Of a stretch of 64,000 nt of DNA, positions 42,714 through 50,946 are shown piece after piece. Made by a program: the position numbers and the translations under genes. The DNA is from Geminicoccaceae bacterium (GTDB taxonomy: Bacteria; Pseudomonadota; Alphaproteobacteria; Geminicoccales; Geminicoccaceae). The stretch's first letter is position 1. Each line of letters starts with the position of its first letter. A model generated the notes under the pieces. It did not search any database. It was not told the DNA's origin and saw nothing but the letters and a program-made list of their open reading frames with translations. The DNA lies in assembly GCA_028279345.1 (NCBI GenBank), contig JANQNY010000009.1, forward strand, positions 96,047-160,046, read 5' to 3'.

Positions 42714-43613
42714 ATGCGCCCCGGCATGCACCTGCTCGAGAATGCGATCGACTGCCACATCCACGCCTGCCCGCACCTGAACGGCCGGAGCGTCAATGTC
42801 CTCGACGCTGTCCGCGAAGCGGCGGCGGCGGGGATGCGAGCCATCGGGCTCATGGACAACTTCCAGAACAGCTCCGGCTTCGCCGCTCTCGCCATGGGCG
42901 AGCTCGGCCATCTGGGAGTCGAGGTGTTCGGTGGTCTCATCATGCAGCCCACCGCCGGCGGCGTGAGCCTCGAGGCGGCGCGCACGGCCGTCGGCTACGG
43001 CTACGGACCGGGCACCGGGGCGCGCTTCCTCTCGATGCCGACCCACCACACGCGCTACGTCGCCGAGCGCGAGGGCCGGAGCCCGGCCTTTCTCGAAACG
43101 ACCTTCCAGGTGCCCGAGAGCGGTCCTCTGCCGGACCCGGTGCCCGCCATCATGGAGCTCTGCGCCGAGCACGACGTCGTCTTCGACTGCGGTCACGTCT
43201 CCGCGCCTGAGGCTGTGCGGCTCTGCGAAGAGGGCAGGACCCGCGGGCTCGAACGCCTTCGCACCCATTGCGGCCGCTACGAGCCCGATGCCATTGCCGC
43301 CCTCGTTGCGGCGGGCGGCTACGCGGAGTTCTCCTTCTTCCTCTTCACCCACGCCACGCAGGTCGGGCTCACGCACGTCGACCAGGAGAAGCACCGGGTC
43401 GCCACCGACAGCATCGAGCACCTGATCCCGCGCCTCGATGCGGCGGGCGAACGGGCCATCCTCTCGTCGGACGCTGGCGTGTTCCTATTGCCGCCGCCCG
43501 TGGAGGCCATGCGCGAATTCCTGGTCCTGCTCGAAGCGGCGGGCGTACCTCAGCGCCGCCTTCTACCGATGATCACGACCAACCCCGCAGCGCTGTTTCG
43601 CATCGGCGCGTGA
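42714..43613 (+). CDS. Metal-dependent hydrolase (DUF6282-like amidohydrolase superfamily)
   Basis: A 299-residue protein. The start DCHIHACPHLNGR gives the amidohydrolase His-x-His metal motif (His 15 and His 17). LMDNFQN (46-52), HHTRYVAE (about 116) and FDCGHVSAPEAVRLCEE add further ligands or family marks, and ILSSDAGVFLLPPPVEAMRE carries the conserved late Asp. It probably hydrolyses an amide or lactone made from, or carried by, the imported substrate. The stop overlaps the next gene (GTGA at 43610-43613). The substrate is unknown. Confidence 0.78.
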   Translation: MRPGMHLLENAIDCHIHACPHLNGRSVNVLDAVREAAAAGMRAIGLMDNFQNSSGFAALAMGELGHLGVEVFGGLIMQPTAGGVSLEAARTAVGYGYGPGTGARFLSMPTHHTRYVAEREGRSPAFLETTFQVPESGPLPDPVPAIMELCAEHDVVFDCGHVSAPEAVRLCEEGRTRGLERLRTHCGRYEPDAIAALVAAGGYAEFSFFLFTHATQVGLTHVDQEKHRVATDSIEHLIPRLDAAGERAILSSDAGVFLLPPPVEAMREFLVLLEAAGVPQRRLLPMITTNPAALFRIGA

Positions 43614-44632
43614 GCGGCTTCGTCCGCACCGTCACGGGCGACGTGGCGCCCGAGGCGTTGGGGCTGACGCTGATGCACGAGCACCTGCTCTGCGATGTGT
43701 CCGCGCCGGGCCTGCGCGACCGGCCGAGCGAGCCGATCCGTATCGAGGATGCCCAACGGCTTCGTTTCACCTGGGGTGTCGACCACCCGGGCCATCATCG
43801 CCTCGACGACCTCGACGTGATCGCGGGCGAGCTGTGCGCCTTTGCCGACGCTGGGGGCGGATCGGTCGTCGAGCTGACGGTGCGCGGGATAGCGCCGAAT
43901 CCCCGGGGCTTACGGCGGCTCGCAGAGCGCACGGGCGTTCAGATCATCGCCGGTTGTGGCTGGTACGTTGAAGAGTATGCAGGCGCCTTGATCGCCGACG
44001 CGGATGTCGATGTGCTCACGGGGCGGTTCGTTGCCGATCTCGAGACCGGGATCGACGACACCACGGTACGCGCCGGGCTGATCGGTGAAATCGGCTGCTC
44101 ATGGCCGCTCAGTGAGCGCGAGGTGCGGGTCCTTCGTGCGGCTGCACGAGCGCAGCACGCGACAGGTGCCGCGCTGACCATCCACCCGGGTCGTGCGGCC
44201 GAGGCGCCATTCGAGATCCTCGGCATCGTGGCCGACGAGGGCGGTACGCCGGAGCGCGCCATCATCTGCCACCTCGACCGGACCCTCTTCCGTCGCGACG
44301 ATGTCTTCCGCCTGGCCGACACCGGCTGCGGGCTCGAATGGGACTTCTTCGGTATCGACGGCGGGCACTACCCCTTTGCGCCGATCGATCTGCCGCACGA
44401 CGGCGAACGGCTGGATGTCATTCTGGCGCTGGCCAATCGCGGGCACCGTTCCCAGCTCCTCGTCTCGCATGACATCTGCACCCAAACGCGGCTCCGCGTC
44501 TTGGGTGGGCACGGCTACGCCCATCTCTTGACCAGCGGCGTCGACTACATGCGGGCGAAGGGATTCCCGGACAATCTCATCGATGCCCTTCTGCGAGACA
44601 ACCCGGCCCGTTACCTCGTTCGGCAACGCTGA
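43610..44632 (+). CDS. Phosphotriesterase-related hydrolase (lactonase-type)
   Basis: A 340-residue protein from GTG 43610. LTLMHEHLLCD (about 19-29, His 23 and His 25) is the N-terminal metal motif of the phosphotriesterase-related family; GLIGEIGCSWPL carries a Glu where some members have the carbamylated Lys; HPGR and HLDRT supply the further His ligands; VSHDICTQTRL carries the late metal Asp. Related enzymes are lactonases or amidases in sugar and amino-acid catabolism. Two metal hydrolases in a row with an amino-acid transporter suggest stepwise opening of a cyclic or conjugated substrate. Confidence 0.84.
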   Translation: MSGFVRTVTGDVAPEALGLTLMHEHLLCDVSAPGLRDRPSEPIRIEDAQRLRFTWGVDHPGHHRLDDLDVIAGELCAFADAGGGSVVELTVRGIAPNPRGLRRLAERTGVQIIAGCGWYVEEYAGALIADADVDVLTGRFVADLETGIDDTTVRAGLIGEIGCSWPLSEREVRVLRAAARAQHATGAALTIHPGRAAEAPFEILGIVADEGGTPERAIICHLDRTLFRRDDVFRLADTGCGLEWDFFGIDGGHYPFAPIDLPHDGERLDVILALANRGHRSQLLVSHDICTQTRLRVLGGHGYAHLLTSGVDYMRAKGFPDNLIDALLRDNPARYLVRQR

Positions 44633-44642
44633 ACAGCGCGTC

Positions 44643-45608
44643 TCACCAGGTCGTGGCGGCGCGTCGCGTGACCTTCATGCCGCCTTTGGCTGTCCCCACC
44701 TCGGCGACGAAGCCGTAGAGCGGTTCGCTCGGCAGCGCCTCCCGCAGGATGGCGCGCGCTTCGAGTAGGCGCCCGACGTCGATGCCGGTCCTGAGCCCCA
44801 TCTCGTCGAGCATGTAGACGAGATCCTCCGTGACGATGTTGCCGGACGCGCCCGGGGCGAAGGGGCAGCCGCCCAGTCCGGCGAGTGAGCTGTCGAGCGT
44901 GCGAACGTCGGCATCGAGCGCTGCGAGCGCGTTGGCGAGGCCCAGACCCCGCGTGTTGTGGAGATGCGCACCGCCGAGCTTGTTGGCGCCGATCTCCGCG
45001 CGCGTCGCTCGAAAGACCCGCCTGATGCTGGCAGGGTTCGCCATCCCCGTCGTGTCAGCGAGGCCCACCTCGTCGGCCCCGGCCGCGACACAGGCAGCGG
45101 CAAGCCGCAAGACCTCCGCTTCCGCAACGATGCCTTCGATGGTGCAGCCGAACACGGTGGAGAGACCGGCCTCGATCAGGGGACGCTCATGATCCGGCAG
45201 GGCGTCGCGCCGGGCGCAGATCGCCCTGAGTTCGGCGACACTCTCCGCGCGACTGCGGTTCACATTGGCTCGATTGTGCGCTTCGCTGACCGAGATCGGC
45301 ACGGTGATCTTCTGCGCGCCCGCCGCCATGGCGGCTTCCGCGCCGCGGACGTTGGGCGCGAGGACGGCCACCGTCAGGCCCCGAATGGTCCCGGCGTAGC
45401 GCGTAACCTCCGCGGCATCAGCCATGGCTGGGACCACCTTGGGCGGCACGAACGAGCAAACCTCGACCTCGCGCAGGCCGGCGGCGGCGGAAGCGGCGAT
45501 CCAGCGTTGCTTGGCCTCGGTCGGCATGATCTCCCCCGCCATCTGCAACCCATCGCGGGGGCCGACCTCGCTGACGAGCAAGTCGATGTCCTGGGCAGCG
45601 GCGGTCAT
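44643..45608 (-). CDS. Hydroxymethylglutaryl-CoA lyase-type enzyme
   Basis: A 321-residue aldolase. The N terminus SEVGPRDGLQ (13-22) carries the catalytic Arg-Asp, GGAHLHNTRGLG (212-223) the metal-binding His 215 and His 217, and LGGCPFAPGASGNIVTEDLV (245-264) the lyase Cys 248 signature. It should cleave HMG-CoA to acetyl-CoA and acetoacetate or a close analogue such as citramalyl-CoA. AAGGAG lies before ATG. It diverges from a family III CoA-transferase gene; together they could activate and cleave a free dicarboxylic acid such as 3-hydroxy-3-methylglutarate. Substrate identity is inferred. Confidence 0.88.
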   Translation of the reverse strand: MTAAAQDIDLLVSEVGPRDGLQMAGEIMPTEAKQRWIAASAAAGLREVEVCSFVPPKVVPAMADAAEVTRYAGTIRGLTVAVLAPNVRGAEAAMAAGAQKITVPISVSEAHNRANVNRSRAESVAELRAICARRDALPDHERPLIEAGLSTVFGCTIEGIVAEAEVLRLAAACVAAGADEVGLADTTGMANPASIRRVFRATRAEIGANKLGGAHLHNTRGLGLANALAALDADVRTLDSSLAGLGGCPFAPGASGNIVTEDLVYMLDEMGLRTGIDVGRLLEARAILREALPSEPLYGFVAEVGTAKGGMKVTRRAATTW

Positions 45609-45663
45609 GCGGGTCTCCTTCGCTGGGCGGTCCGTCAGGGGCTTTCCGAGGATAGGTCTTTGT

Positions 45664-45680
45664 GTTCTATTGGAGAGAAC
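45664..45680. promoter_or_regulatory. IclR-type operator candidate
   Basis: GTTCTATTGGAGAGAAC is a 17-bp imperfect palindrome (GTTCT / AGAAC arms) between the divergent lyase and CoA-transferase genes. It has the same length and outer GTTC/GAAC ends as the perfect palindrome before the nearby IclR gene, so it is a likely site of that regulator. Confidence 0.5.
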
Positions 45681-45746
45681 GTCGTTCCATTATTCTCACG
45701 AAGTGCAGGCGCGATCAACGTTGCCCTGGACGCAAGGGAGGAGACG

Positions 45747-46988
45747 ATGGCTGGCGACGCCACCCGGATCGCCGTCGATGAGGGGCATGCGGAGCAACTG
45801 CCGCTTTCGGGCGTGCGGGTCGTCGAGTTCAGCCACATGGTCATGGGGCCGAGTTGCGGGATGATTCTGGGCGATCTCGGCGCTGATGTGATCAAGATCG
45901 AGCCCGTACAGGGCGACAACACCCGCCGGCTCACAGGCTCGGGAGCCGGATTCTTCACCATGTTCAACCGGAACAAGCGTTCGGTGGCCGTGGACGTCAA
46001 AGATCCGCGGGGTCTCGAGCTCGTCAAGTCGATCGTCGACGGCGCTGACGTGTTGATCGAGAACTTCCGCCCCGGGGCGATCGACAAGCTCGGTCTCGGG
46101 CAGGCGGCGCTCGCCGACCGGAACCCCGGCCTGATCTACTATTCGGCGAAGGGGTTCATGCCGGGGCCTTATGAGCAACGCACCGCGCTCGACGAGGTTG
46201 TCCAGATGATGGCAGGCCTCGCCTACATGACCGGCCCGACGGGCCGGCCGCTGCGCGCCGGCGCCTCGGTCAACGACATCATGGGCGGCATGTTCGGTGT
46301 CATCGGCATCCTCGCCGCACTCCGTGACCGCGACCGCACCGGCCGCGGGCGGCATGTCACCAGCGCGTTGTTCGAGAACTGCGTGTTTTTGATCGGCCAG
46401 CACATGATGCAATACGCCGTCACCGGCCAAGCAGCGCGGCCGATGCCGGAGCGGCTCGCGGCCTGGGCGATCTACGACGTGTTCGATTGCGCCGATGGCA
46501 AGCTCTTCATCGGCGTCGTCTCCGACACGCAGTGGAAGATGTTCTGCGAGGATTTCGGTCTCGATGAGCTGCTCGCCGATGGCGAGCTTGCCACCAACCC
46601 GCAACGCTGCCACGCGCGTGAACGGTTTCTCCCGCGCGTACGCGAGGTCATCGCGCCATTGACGGTTGCTGAGGCGATGAGCCGTGTCGAGCGGCTCGGC
46701 CTGCCGTTCGCGCCGATCAACCGACCCGAGGACCTCGGCGGCGACCCACACCTCGCCGCATCTGGCGGCCTCTTGCCGGTCACGACGCACAACGGCCAGA
46801 TCGCCGGCGCGCCCGCGATCCCGGTCGCGCTCGACGCATGGCGGCCGCAGGTGCGCCGCGACGTGCCGAGACGTGGTGAGCATTCCATCGAGGTCGCGTC
46901 CGCCGCAGGGCTCGACGACGAAACCATCATCACGCTGCGCCGGGACGGGGTCCTTGCCGGACCAGACGACGCTGACGCTGCACATTGA
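45747..46988 (+). CDS. Family III CoA-transferase (CaiB/BaiF type)
   Basis: A 413-residue enzyme from ATG 45747, with GGGAGGAG upstream. The N terminus GVRVVEFSHMVMGPSCGMIL then LGDLGADVIKIEP (about 22-53) and NRNKRSVAVDVKDP are family signatures; the catalytic Asp is probably Asp 149 in TALDEVVQMMAG. It transfers CoA from a donor such as succinyl-CoA to a carboxylic acid. Beside an HMG-CoA-lyase-type gene, the likely acceptor is a branched dicarboxylate. The C-terminal 60 residues are Asp-rich. It faces the IclR gene tail to tail. Confidence 0.92.
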   Translation: MAGDATRIAVDEGHAEQLPLSGVRVVEFSHMVMGPSCGMILGDLGADVIKIEPVQGDNTRRLTGSGAGFFTMFNRNKRSVAVDVKDPRGLELVKSIVDGADVLIENFRPGAIDKLGLGQAALADRNPGLIYYSAKGFMPGPYEQRTALDEVVQMMAGLAYMTGPTGRPLRAGASVNDIMGGMFGVIGILAALRDRDRTGRGRHVTSALFENCVFLIGQHMMQYAVTGQAARPMPERLAAWAIYDVFDCADGKLFIGVVSDTQWKMFCEDFGLDELLADGELATNPQRCHARERFLPRVREVIAPLTVAEAMSRVERLGLPFAPINRPEDLGGDPHLAASGGLLPVTTHNGQIAGAPAIPVALDAWRPQVRRDVPRRGEHSIEVASAAGLDDETIITLRRDGVLAGPDDADAAH

Positions 46989-47014
46989 GCTGCGGGCGGG
47001 CAGTCCTCGTCGGT

Positions 47015-47031
47015 CGTGCCGGTACGGCACG
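47015..47031. terminator. Palindromic hairpin between convergent genes
   Basis: A perfect stem CGTGCCG / CGGCACG with a 3-base loop (47015-47031) lies between the stop of the CoA-transferase gene and the stop of the convergent IclR gene. It could act in both directions, although a T tract is weak. Confidence 0.5.
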
Positions 47032-47709
47032 CTATATAATCGACGGTCCAAGCGCGGCCGCCTCGCGACGCGCACTGTCGACCGCGCGGGCTCGCGCTCG
47101 GGCGTCGAAGCGCGAGCGCAGACCGGACACGACTAGAGCACCGACGAAATGCCCATCCGCCGCGACGACGGGAACCGCGATCGAAGCCGTGTCCGGGTCG
47201 CGCTCGCCGAGCGAGACGGCTGCTCCCTCTCGCCTGATGCGCTCTGCCCCGTCTTGGGCACCCTCGGTGAACGCCCGGATCAGATGACCAGCCGCGCCCT
47301 TGTCGAGCGGCAGGCTCACACCCTCGTCGAGATGATGGCGGATCGCTTGGGGGCCGTTGTGGCGGCACAGGCAGACGCGTCGATCGCCGTCGCGGATGTA
47401 GAAGGACGCCGACTCGCGGGTCTCCGTGGCCAGCCGCGCGAGAGCGGGCCGCAAGCTGTCGGCGAAGTCGAACCGGCTGCGGTAGAGCGATCCGAGCCGC
47501 CACAGCGTGGGGCCCAGGGTGAAGCGACCGTCGGCGAGCCGGGTCAGATACCCGAAATGCTCCAAAGAGCTTGTCAGCCGCAGAATCGTGCTCTTGTAGA
47601 GCCCCGTGCGCTCATGCAGGGCGGCGAGCGACAGGCGGTCCTCCTGTCCGTCGAAGCAGTCGAGGATGACGAGCGCGCGTTCGACCGCGGTAACCCCGCT
47701 CCGTGTCAT
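47032..47709 (-). CDS. IclR family transcriptional regulator
   Basis: A 225-residue regulator. I place the start at ATG 47709, with GGGAG (47716-47720) upstream; GTG 47751 is in frame. The winged helix-turn-helix spans about 5-60 (AVERALVILDCFDGQEDRLS then LAALHERTGLYKSTILRLTS), followed by the IclR ligand domain (VCLCRHNGPQAIRHHLDEGV; IAVPVVAADGHFVGALVVSG). A perfect 17-bp palindrome lies upstream, and a similar site is in the lyase/CoA-transferase promoter, so it probably controls that divergon and itself. Confidence 0.92.
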   Translation of the reverse strand: MTRSGVTAVERALVILDCFDGQEDRLSLAALHERTGLYKSTILRLTSSLEHFGYLTRLADGRFTLGPTLWRLGSLYRSRFDFADSLRPALARLATETRESASFYIRDGDRRVCLCRHNGPQAIRHHLDEGVSLPLDKGAAGHLIRAFTEGAQDGAERIRREGAAVSLGERDPDTASIAVPVVAADGHFVGALVVSGLRSRFDARARARAVDSARREAAALGPSII

Positions 47710-47772
47710 CGGCTTCTCCCGGCTATCCATGTCATCTTTGCTGCCAGCCACTTCATCGTATTCCAGAATGAG

Positions 47773-47789
47773 GTTCCGTATAACGGAAC
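47773..47789. promoter_or_regulatory. IclR operator candidate, perfect palindrome
   Basis: GTTCCGTATAACGGAAC is a perfect palindrome (7-bp arms around ATA), 64 bases before the chosen IclR start. It has the length and symmetry of IclR-family sites. Confidence 0.7.
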
Positions 47790-48200
47790 AAAGGCGAGGG
47801 CGTGGTTCTCTCGCGGCGCCAAAAAGTGGGGCGACACAGTCGCCCGGCTTGAAGAGGCAGCGGGGGAAGAGATGCAGCGCAATTCCATTTGGCGCGCGCC
47901 ACGCTTCGTGGGCGTAGCTCTAGCCGGTGGGGCGCCGTACCGCTAAGGGCGGCCAAGGCGGCGTGGCCCGTCGACGTCCGCGTCAAGTCACGGAAGGCCG
48001 CCTACGCCGCCGATCTTGAGAGCCTCCACTTGGGGATTGGCGCGCGCTTGGAGCCTCATCCGCTCTGGGCTGTGCTGGGCTGGGCGGGTGGGGGGTGCTC
48101 CAAATGTCCGACCCATCCCTGACCGGGGGACAGTTTATGTCCTTTGAAACGACTGCGGATGCGGTCCCTGACTTCCCGGCTGCTGGTCCGACTGACCTCG
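47790..48200. other. Intergenic region (411 bp), possible insertion-sequence remnant
   Basis: It lies between the IclR operator and the end of the BKACE gene. No convincing coding frame is seen. At about 48090-48145 there is a G-run, GGTGGGGGGTGCTCC, followed by TGTCCGACCC and GGGGGACAGTTTATGTCC, which recalls ends of insertion sequences. No matching partner end or transposase is in the window. Confidence 0.35.
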
Positions 48201-49133
48201 CTAGAACGCGACCTGGTCCGCGCCTTTGAGCTCGAGGATCGTCCTCGCCTCATCGGGCGTGGCGACGCCAAGGCCCAAGCCTTCGAGGATCGTGCGCACG
48301 CGGTGCACCTGGGCCGCGTTGCTCTTGGCGAGCGTGCCAGGCCCGTCCCAAAGCGAATCCTCGAGGCCCACGCGGACATTGGCCCCCATCGCGGCGGCGA
48401 TGGCCGCGATGGTCATCTGGTTGCGCCCGGCGCCCAGCACCGACCAGCGGTAGGCATCGCCGAACAGGCGATCGGCCGTGCGGCGCATGTGTGCCACGTC
48501 CTCAGGGTGCCCACCGATCCCGCCCATGATGCCGAAGACGCTCTGCACGAAGAGGGGTGGCTCCACCAACTTCGCGTCGAGGAAATAGGCGAGGTTGTAG
48601 AGGTGACCGATGTCATAGCACTCGAACTCGAAACGCGTTCGGTTCTCCCGACACATCGCCAAGACGTACTCGATGTCGGCAAAAGTGTTGCGAAAGACCA
48701 GAGAGCGGCTGTTTTCGAGGTGCTGGCGCTCCCAATCGTGCTTGAACTCTTTGAAGCGCTCGAGCATCGGGAAGAGGCCGAAGTTCATCGAACCCATGTT
48801 GAGCGAGGCCACCTCAGGCTGGAAGTGTGCGGCGGGCTTGGCGCGTTCGTCCACCGTCATGTTGGGCGCGCCGCCAGTCGTCAGGTTGAGGACGGCGCCC
48901 GTGCGCTGCTTGATCTGGGGCAGGAAGCGTCCGAAGGCTTCGGGCGACTGATCGGGGCGGCCCGTCTCCGGATCGCGTGCGTGCAAATGCACGATGGCGG
49001 CCCCCGCTTCGGCGGCGCCTACCGCTGCGTCGGTGATCTCCTCCGGCGTCACGGGCAGGTGGGGCGACATCGAGGGCGTGTGGATCGCGCCCGTCACGGC
49101 ACAGGTGATGATGACCTTGTTCTGCTGGACCAT
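48201..49133 (-). CDS. BKACE family 3-keto acid cleavage enzyme
   Basis: A 310-residue enzyme. Motifs IITCAVTGAIHTPSMSP (8-24), VHLHARDPETGRPDQ (48-62, zinc His 49 and His 51), NLTTGGAPNMTV, and VGLEDSLW near residue 255 place it in the beta-keto acid cleavage family, which uses acetyl-CoA to cut a beta-keto acid into acetoacetate and a CoA ester. It is in one minus-strand operon with a 3-hydroxyacyl-CoA-dehydrogenase-type enzyme (which would make a beta-keto acid), an SDR and a branched-chain-type transporter. Dehydrocarnitine is one known substrate of such pairs; this one is not proven. Confidence 0.9.
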   Translation of the reverse strand: MVQQNKVIITCAVTGAIHTPSMSPHLPVTPEEITDAAVGAAEAGAAIVHLHARDPETGRPDQSPEAFGRFLPQIKQRTGAVLNLTTGGAPNMTVDERAKPAAHFQPEVASLNMGSMNFGLFPMLERFKEFKHDWERQHLENSRSLVFRNTFADIEYVLAMCRENRTRFEFECYDIGHLYNLAYFLDAKLVEPPLFVQSVFGIMGGIGGHPEDVAHMRRTADRLFGDAYRWSVLGAGRNQMTIAAIAAAMGANVRVGLEDSLWDGPGTLAKSNAAQVHRVRTILEGLGLGVATPDEARTILELKGADQVAF

Positions 49134-49151
49134 GGGGCTCGTCTCCGTTCT

Positions 49152-50117
49152 TCAGTCGCCGATCTCGCGCGCGGCCGACCGCTTGTGCCGCAAGAGCGCC
49201 ATCAGCCGCCGGTCGCGCCAGCGGGTGCGGTCGGGCAGTGCTTCGGCCGCGAGCGCCGCGCGGCGTTCACGCTCGATCGTGTCGAGCACAGTGCCGCGCC
49301 AGTCGGAGCGCCATTGCATCGTCGGAAAGAGTGCTGCGCCGATACCGTGATAGCGCTCGCAATAGTCGCGTACGCCACCGGGGGCGTTGAGGTCGATCGT
49401 CTCGAACGGTCCCATGAACGACCAGCGCAGCGCCAGGCCCTCCTTGAGCGCCACGTCCACCGCCGCCGTCGTGCAGACGCCTCGATCGACGAGGCGAAAA
49501 GCCTCCTCCAACAATGCGTTCTGCAGCCGGTTGACGACGAAGGCCTCGATCTCGCGCTCGAGCATGATCGGTGCCTGGCCGATGGCGGTCTGAACGGCTG
49601 CGGCCCTCTCCAACGTCTCGGGCGCTGTCCAGGGTGCCGGAACGAGCTCGACCGCGGGCACGAGATGCGGTGGGTTGATCGGATGGGCGACCAGGCAGCG
49701 GTGCCGACCTTCGAGCCCTTCCGTGAAGCGCGACGGGACGATCGCCGAGGTCGAACTCGCGAGGATGGCGTCCGGTGGGGCGAGCTGGTCGAGGTCGCGC
49801 CAGAGAGCGACCTTGATCTCCAACGTCTCGGGCGCGCTTTCCTGCACGTAGGCCACGTCCGCCAAGGCGTCGGCGAGGTCGTCATGACGCGTCACAAGCA
49901 CCTGCGCACGCGCCGCCGCTTCGGGTTCCAGCAGCTCTTGGGAGACGAGGTCCTGGAGTGCATCGCTGATCCAGGTGCGCGCCGCCTCGCTCGCCGCCGT
50001 CTGGGCGTCCCAAAGGCGCACGGGCCAGCCTGCACGGACGAAAGCGACGGCCCATGCCCGACCGATCAGGCCGCTACCGACAATGGCGATGGGGGCAGAT
50101 GGGAGACGCTCCGTCAT
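49152..50117 (-). CDS. 3-hydroxyacyl-CoA dehydrogenase-like enzyme (carnitine/L-gulonate 3-dehydrogenase type)
   Basis: A 321-residue NAD enzyme from ATG 50117. The NAD motif APIAIVGSGLIGRAWAVAFV (8-27) is followed by the conserved QESAPETLEIK and HPINPPHLVPAVELVPAPWT, where the His-Pro-x-Asn-Pro pattern is the catalytic His. It is single-domain length for the L-carnitine or L-gulonate dehydrogenase branch rather than beta-oxidation. Placed 18 bases before the BKACE gene, it would form the beta-keto acid that BKACE cuts. An extension to 50501 is shadow sequence over the SDR gene. Confidence 0.87.
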   Translation of the reverse strand: MTERLPSAPIAIVGSGLIGRAWAVAFVRAGWPVRLWDAQTAASEAARTWISDALQDLVSQELLEPEAAARAQVLVTRHDDLADALADVAYVQESAPETLEIKVALWRDLDQLAPPDAILASSTSAIVPSRFTEGLEGRHRCLVAHPINPPHLVPAVELVPAPWTAPETLERAAAVQTAIGQAPIMLEREIEAFVVNRLQNALLEEAFRLVDRGVCTTAAVDVALKEGLALRWSFMGPFETIDLNAPGGVRDYCERYHGIGAALFPTMQWRSDWRGTVLDTIERERRAALAAEALPDRTRWRDRRLMALLRHKRSAAREIGD

Positions 50118-50125
50118 GGCACACC

Positions 50126-50935
50126 TCAGATCGCGAACACGTGGCCGCAAACGCTCAAGGGTTGGCCCGCCATGTTGCGGCCCAAGGGCGAGCAGAGAAC
50201 GAGGGCCATGTTGGCGATGTCTTGGGCCGTCACCATCTGCCGGAGCGCTACGCTCTGGAGCCCGCGGGCCTTGGCCTCCTCCGGCGTGATGCCCTGTTGT
50301 TCGGCGCGGGCCCTGAAGACGCGCTCGATCCGCTCGCCTTCGACCACGCCCGGGAGCAGTGCGTTGACGCGGATGCCCTGCGGTCCGAGCTCGAGCGAGA
50401 GCGACTGGGTGAGGCCCACGACGCCCCACTTGGAGGCAGCATAGGGCGTTCGGTTGGCGAAACCGAGCCGGCCAGCGACGGAGGCGAGGTTCGTGATCCA
50501 CGCTTCGCCGTGCTGCGCGGCCGCCTGCCGGAGCGCCGGCACTGCGCGCCGCGTGTGATAGAACATCCCATTGAGATTGATGTCGATCGTGCGCCGCCAG
50601 TCGTCGGCGCTCATGTGCTCGATGCCGGCGGTAGGGCCTGCGATGCCGGCATTGTTCACGAGCACGTCGAGCCCATCCAGGTGCTCGAGCGCTCGATCCA
50701 TGAAGGCATCGACCTCGCTTTGGATGCCTGCATCCGCGCGGAGCGCCGGGTGATCCGGAAAGGCGCCCCTGAAGCCCTCGAGGGCGGTCTCGTCGACGTC
50801 CGAGACCACGACCTTTGCCCCGTTCACAATAAACGTCTCCGCGATCGCTCGACCGATGCCGCCGGCGCCGGCGCTGACAATGACCCGAAGCTCAGGCCTG
50901 ATGCCGGGCACGATCGTCGGTGTGGTGTCGCTCAA
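50126..50935 (-). CDS. Short-chain dehydrogenase/reductase
   Basis: A 269-residue SDR. I place the start at TTG 50935, with AGGGAGGG (50941-50948) 5 bases upstream. Motifs: SAGAGGIGRAIAE (cofactor; the usual TG is replaced by SA), VNNAGIAGP, NLASVAGR with catalytic Ser, and YAASKWG with the Tyr/Lys pair. It lies between the BKACE/dehydrogenase pair and the transporter gene, 8 bases before the dehydrogenase start. It probably acts on an alcohol or ketone of the same pathway; the substrate is unknown. Confidence 0.88.
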   Translation of the reverse strand: MSDTTPTIVPGIRPELRVIVSAGAGGIGRAIAETFIVNGAKVVVSDVDETALEGFRGAFPDHPALRADAGIQSEVDAFMDRALEHLDGLDVLVNNAGIAGPTAGIEHMSADDWRRTIDINLNGMFYHTRRAVPALRQAAAQHGEAWITNLASVAGRLGFANRTPYAASKWGVVGLTQSLSLELGPQGIRVNALLPGVVEGERIERVFRARAEQQGITPEEAKARGLQSVALRQMVTAQDIANMALVLCSPLGRNMAGQPLSVCGHVFAI

Positions 50936-50946
50936 GCGCTCCCTCC

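Noticed and set aside
47889..48122. 77-codon plus-strand frame after the IclR operator
   Set aside because: Arg/Ala-rich composition without ribosome-binding site; overlaps the low-complexity G-run.
48144..50444. A 766-codon open frame on the plus strand opposite the BKACE, dehydrogenase and SDR genes
   Set aside because: His/Arg/Gly-rich shadow frame created by GC-ending codons; the minus-strand genes have clear motifs. The same holds for long antisense frames at 54392-55771, 57969-59996, 44958-45746 and 20-21 kb.
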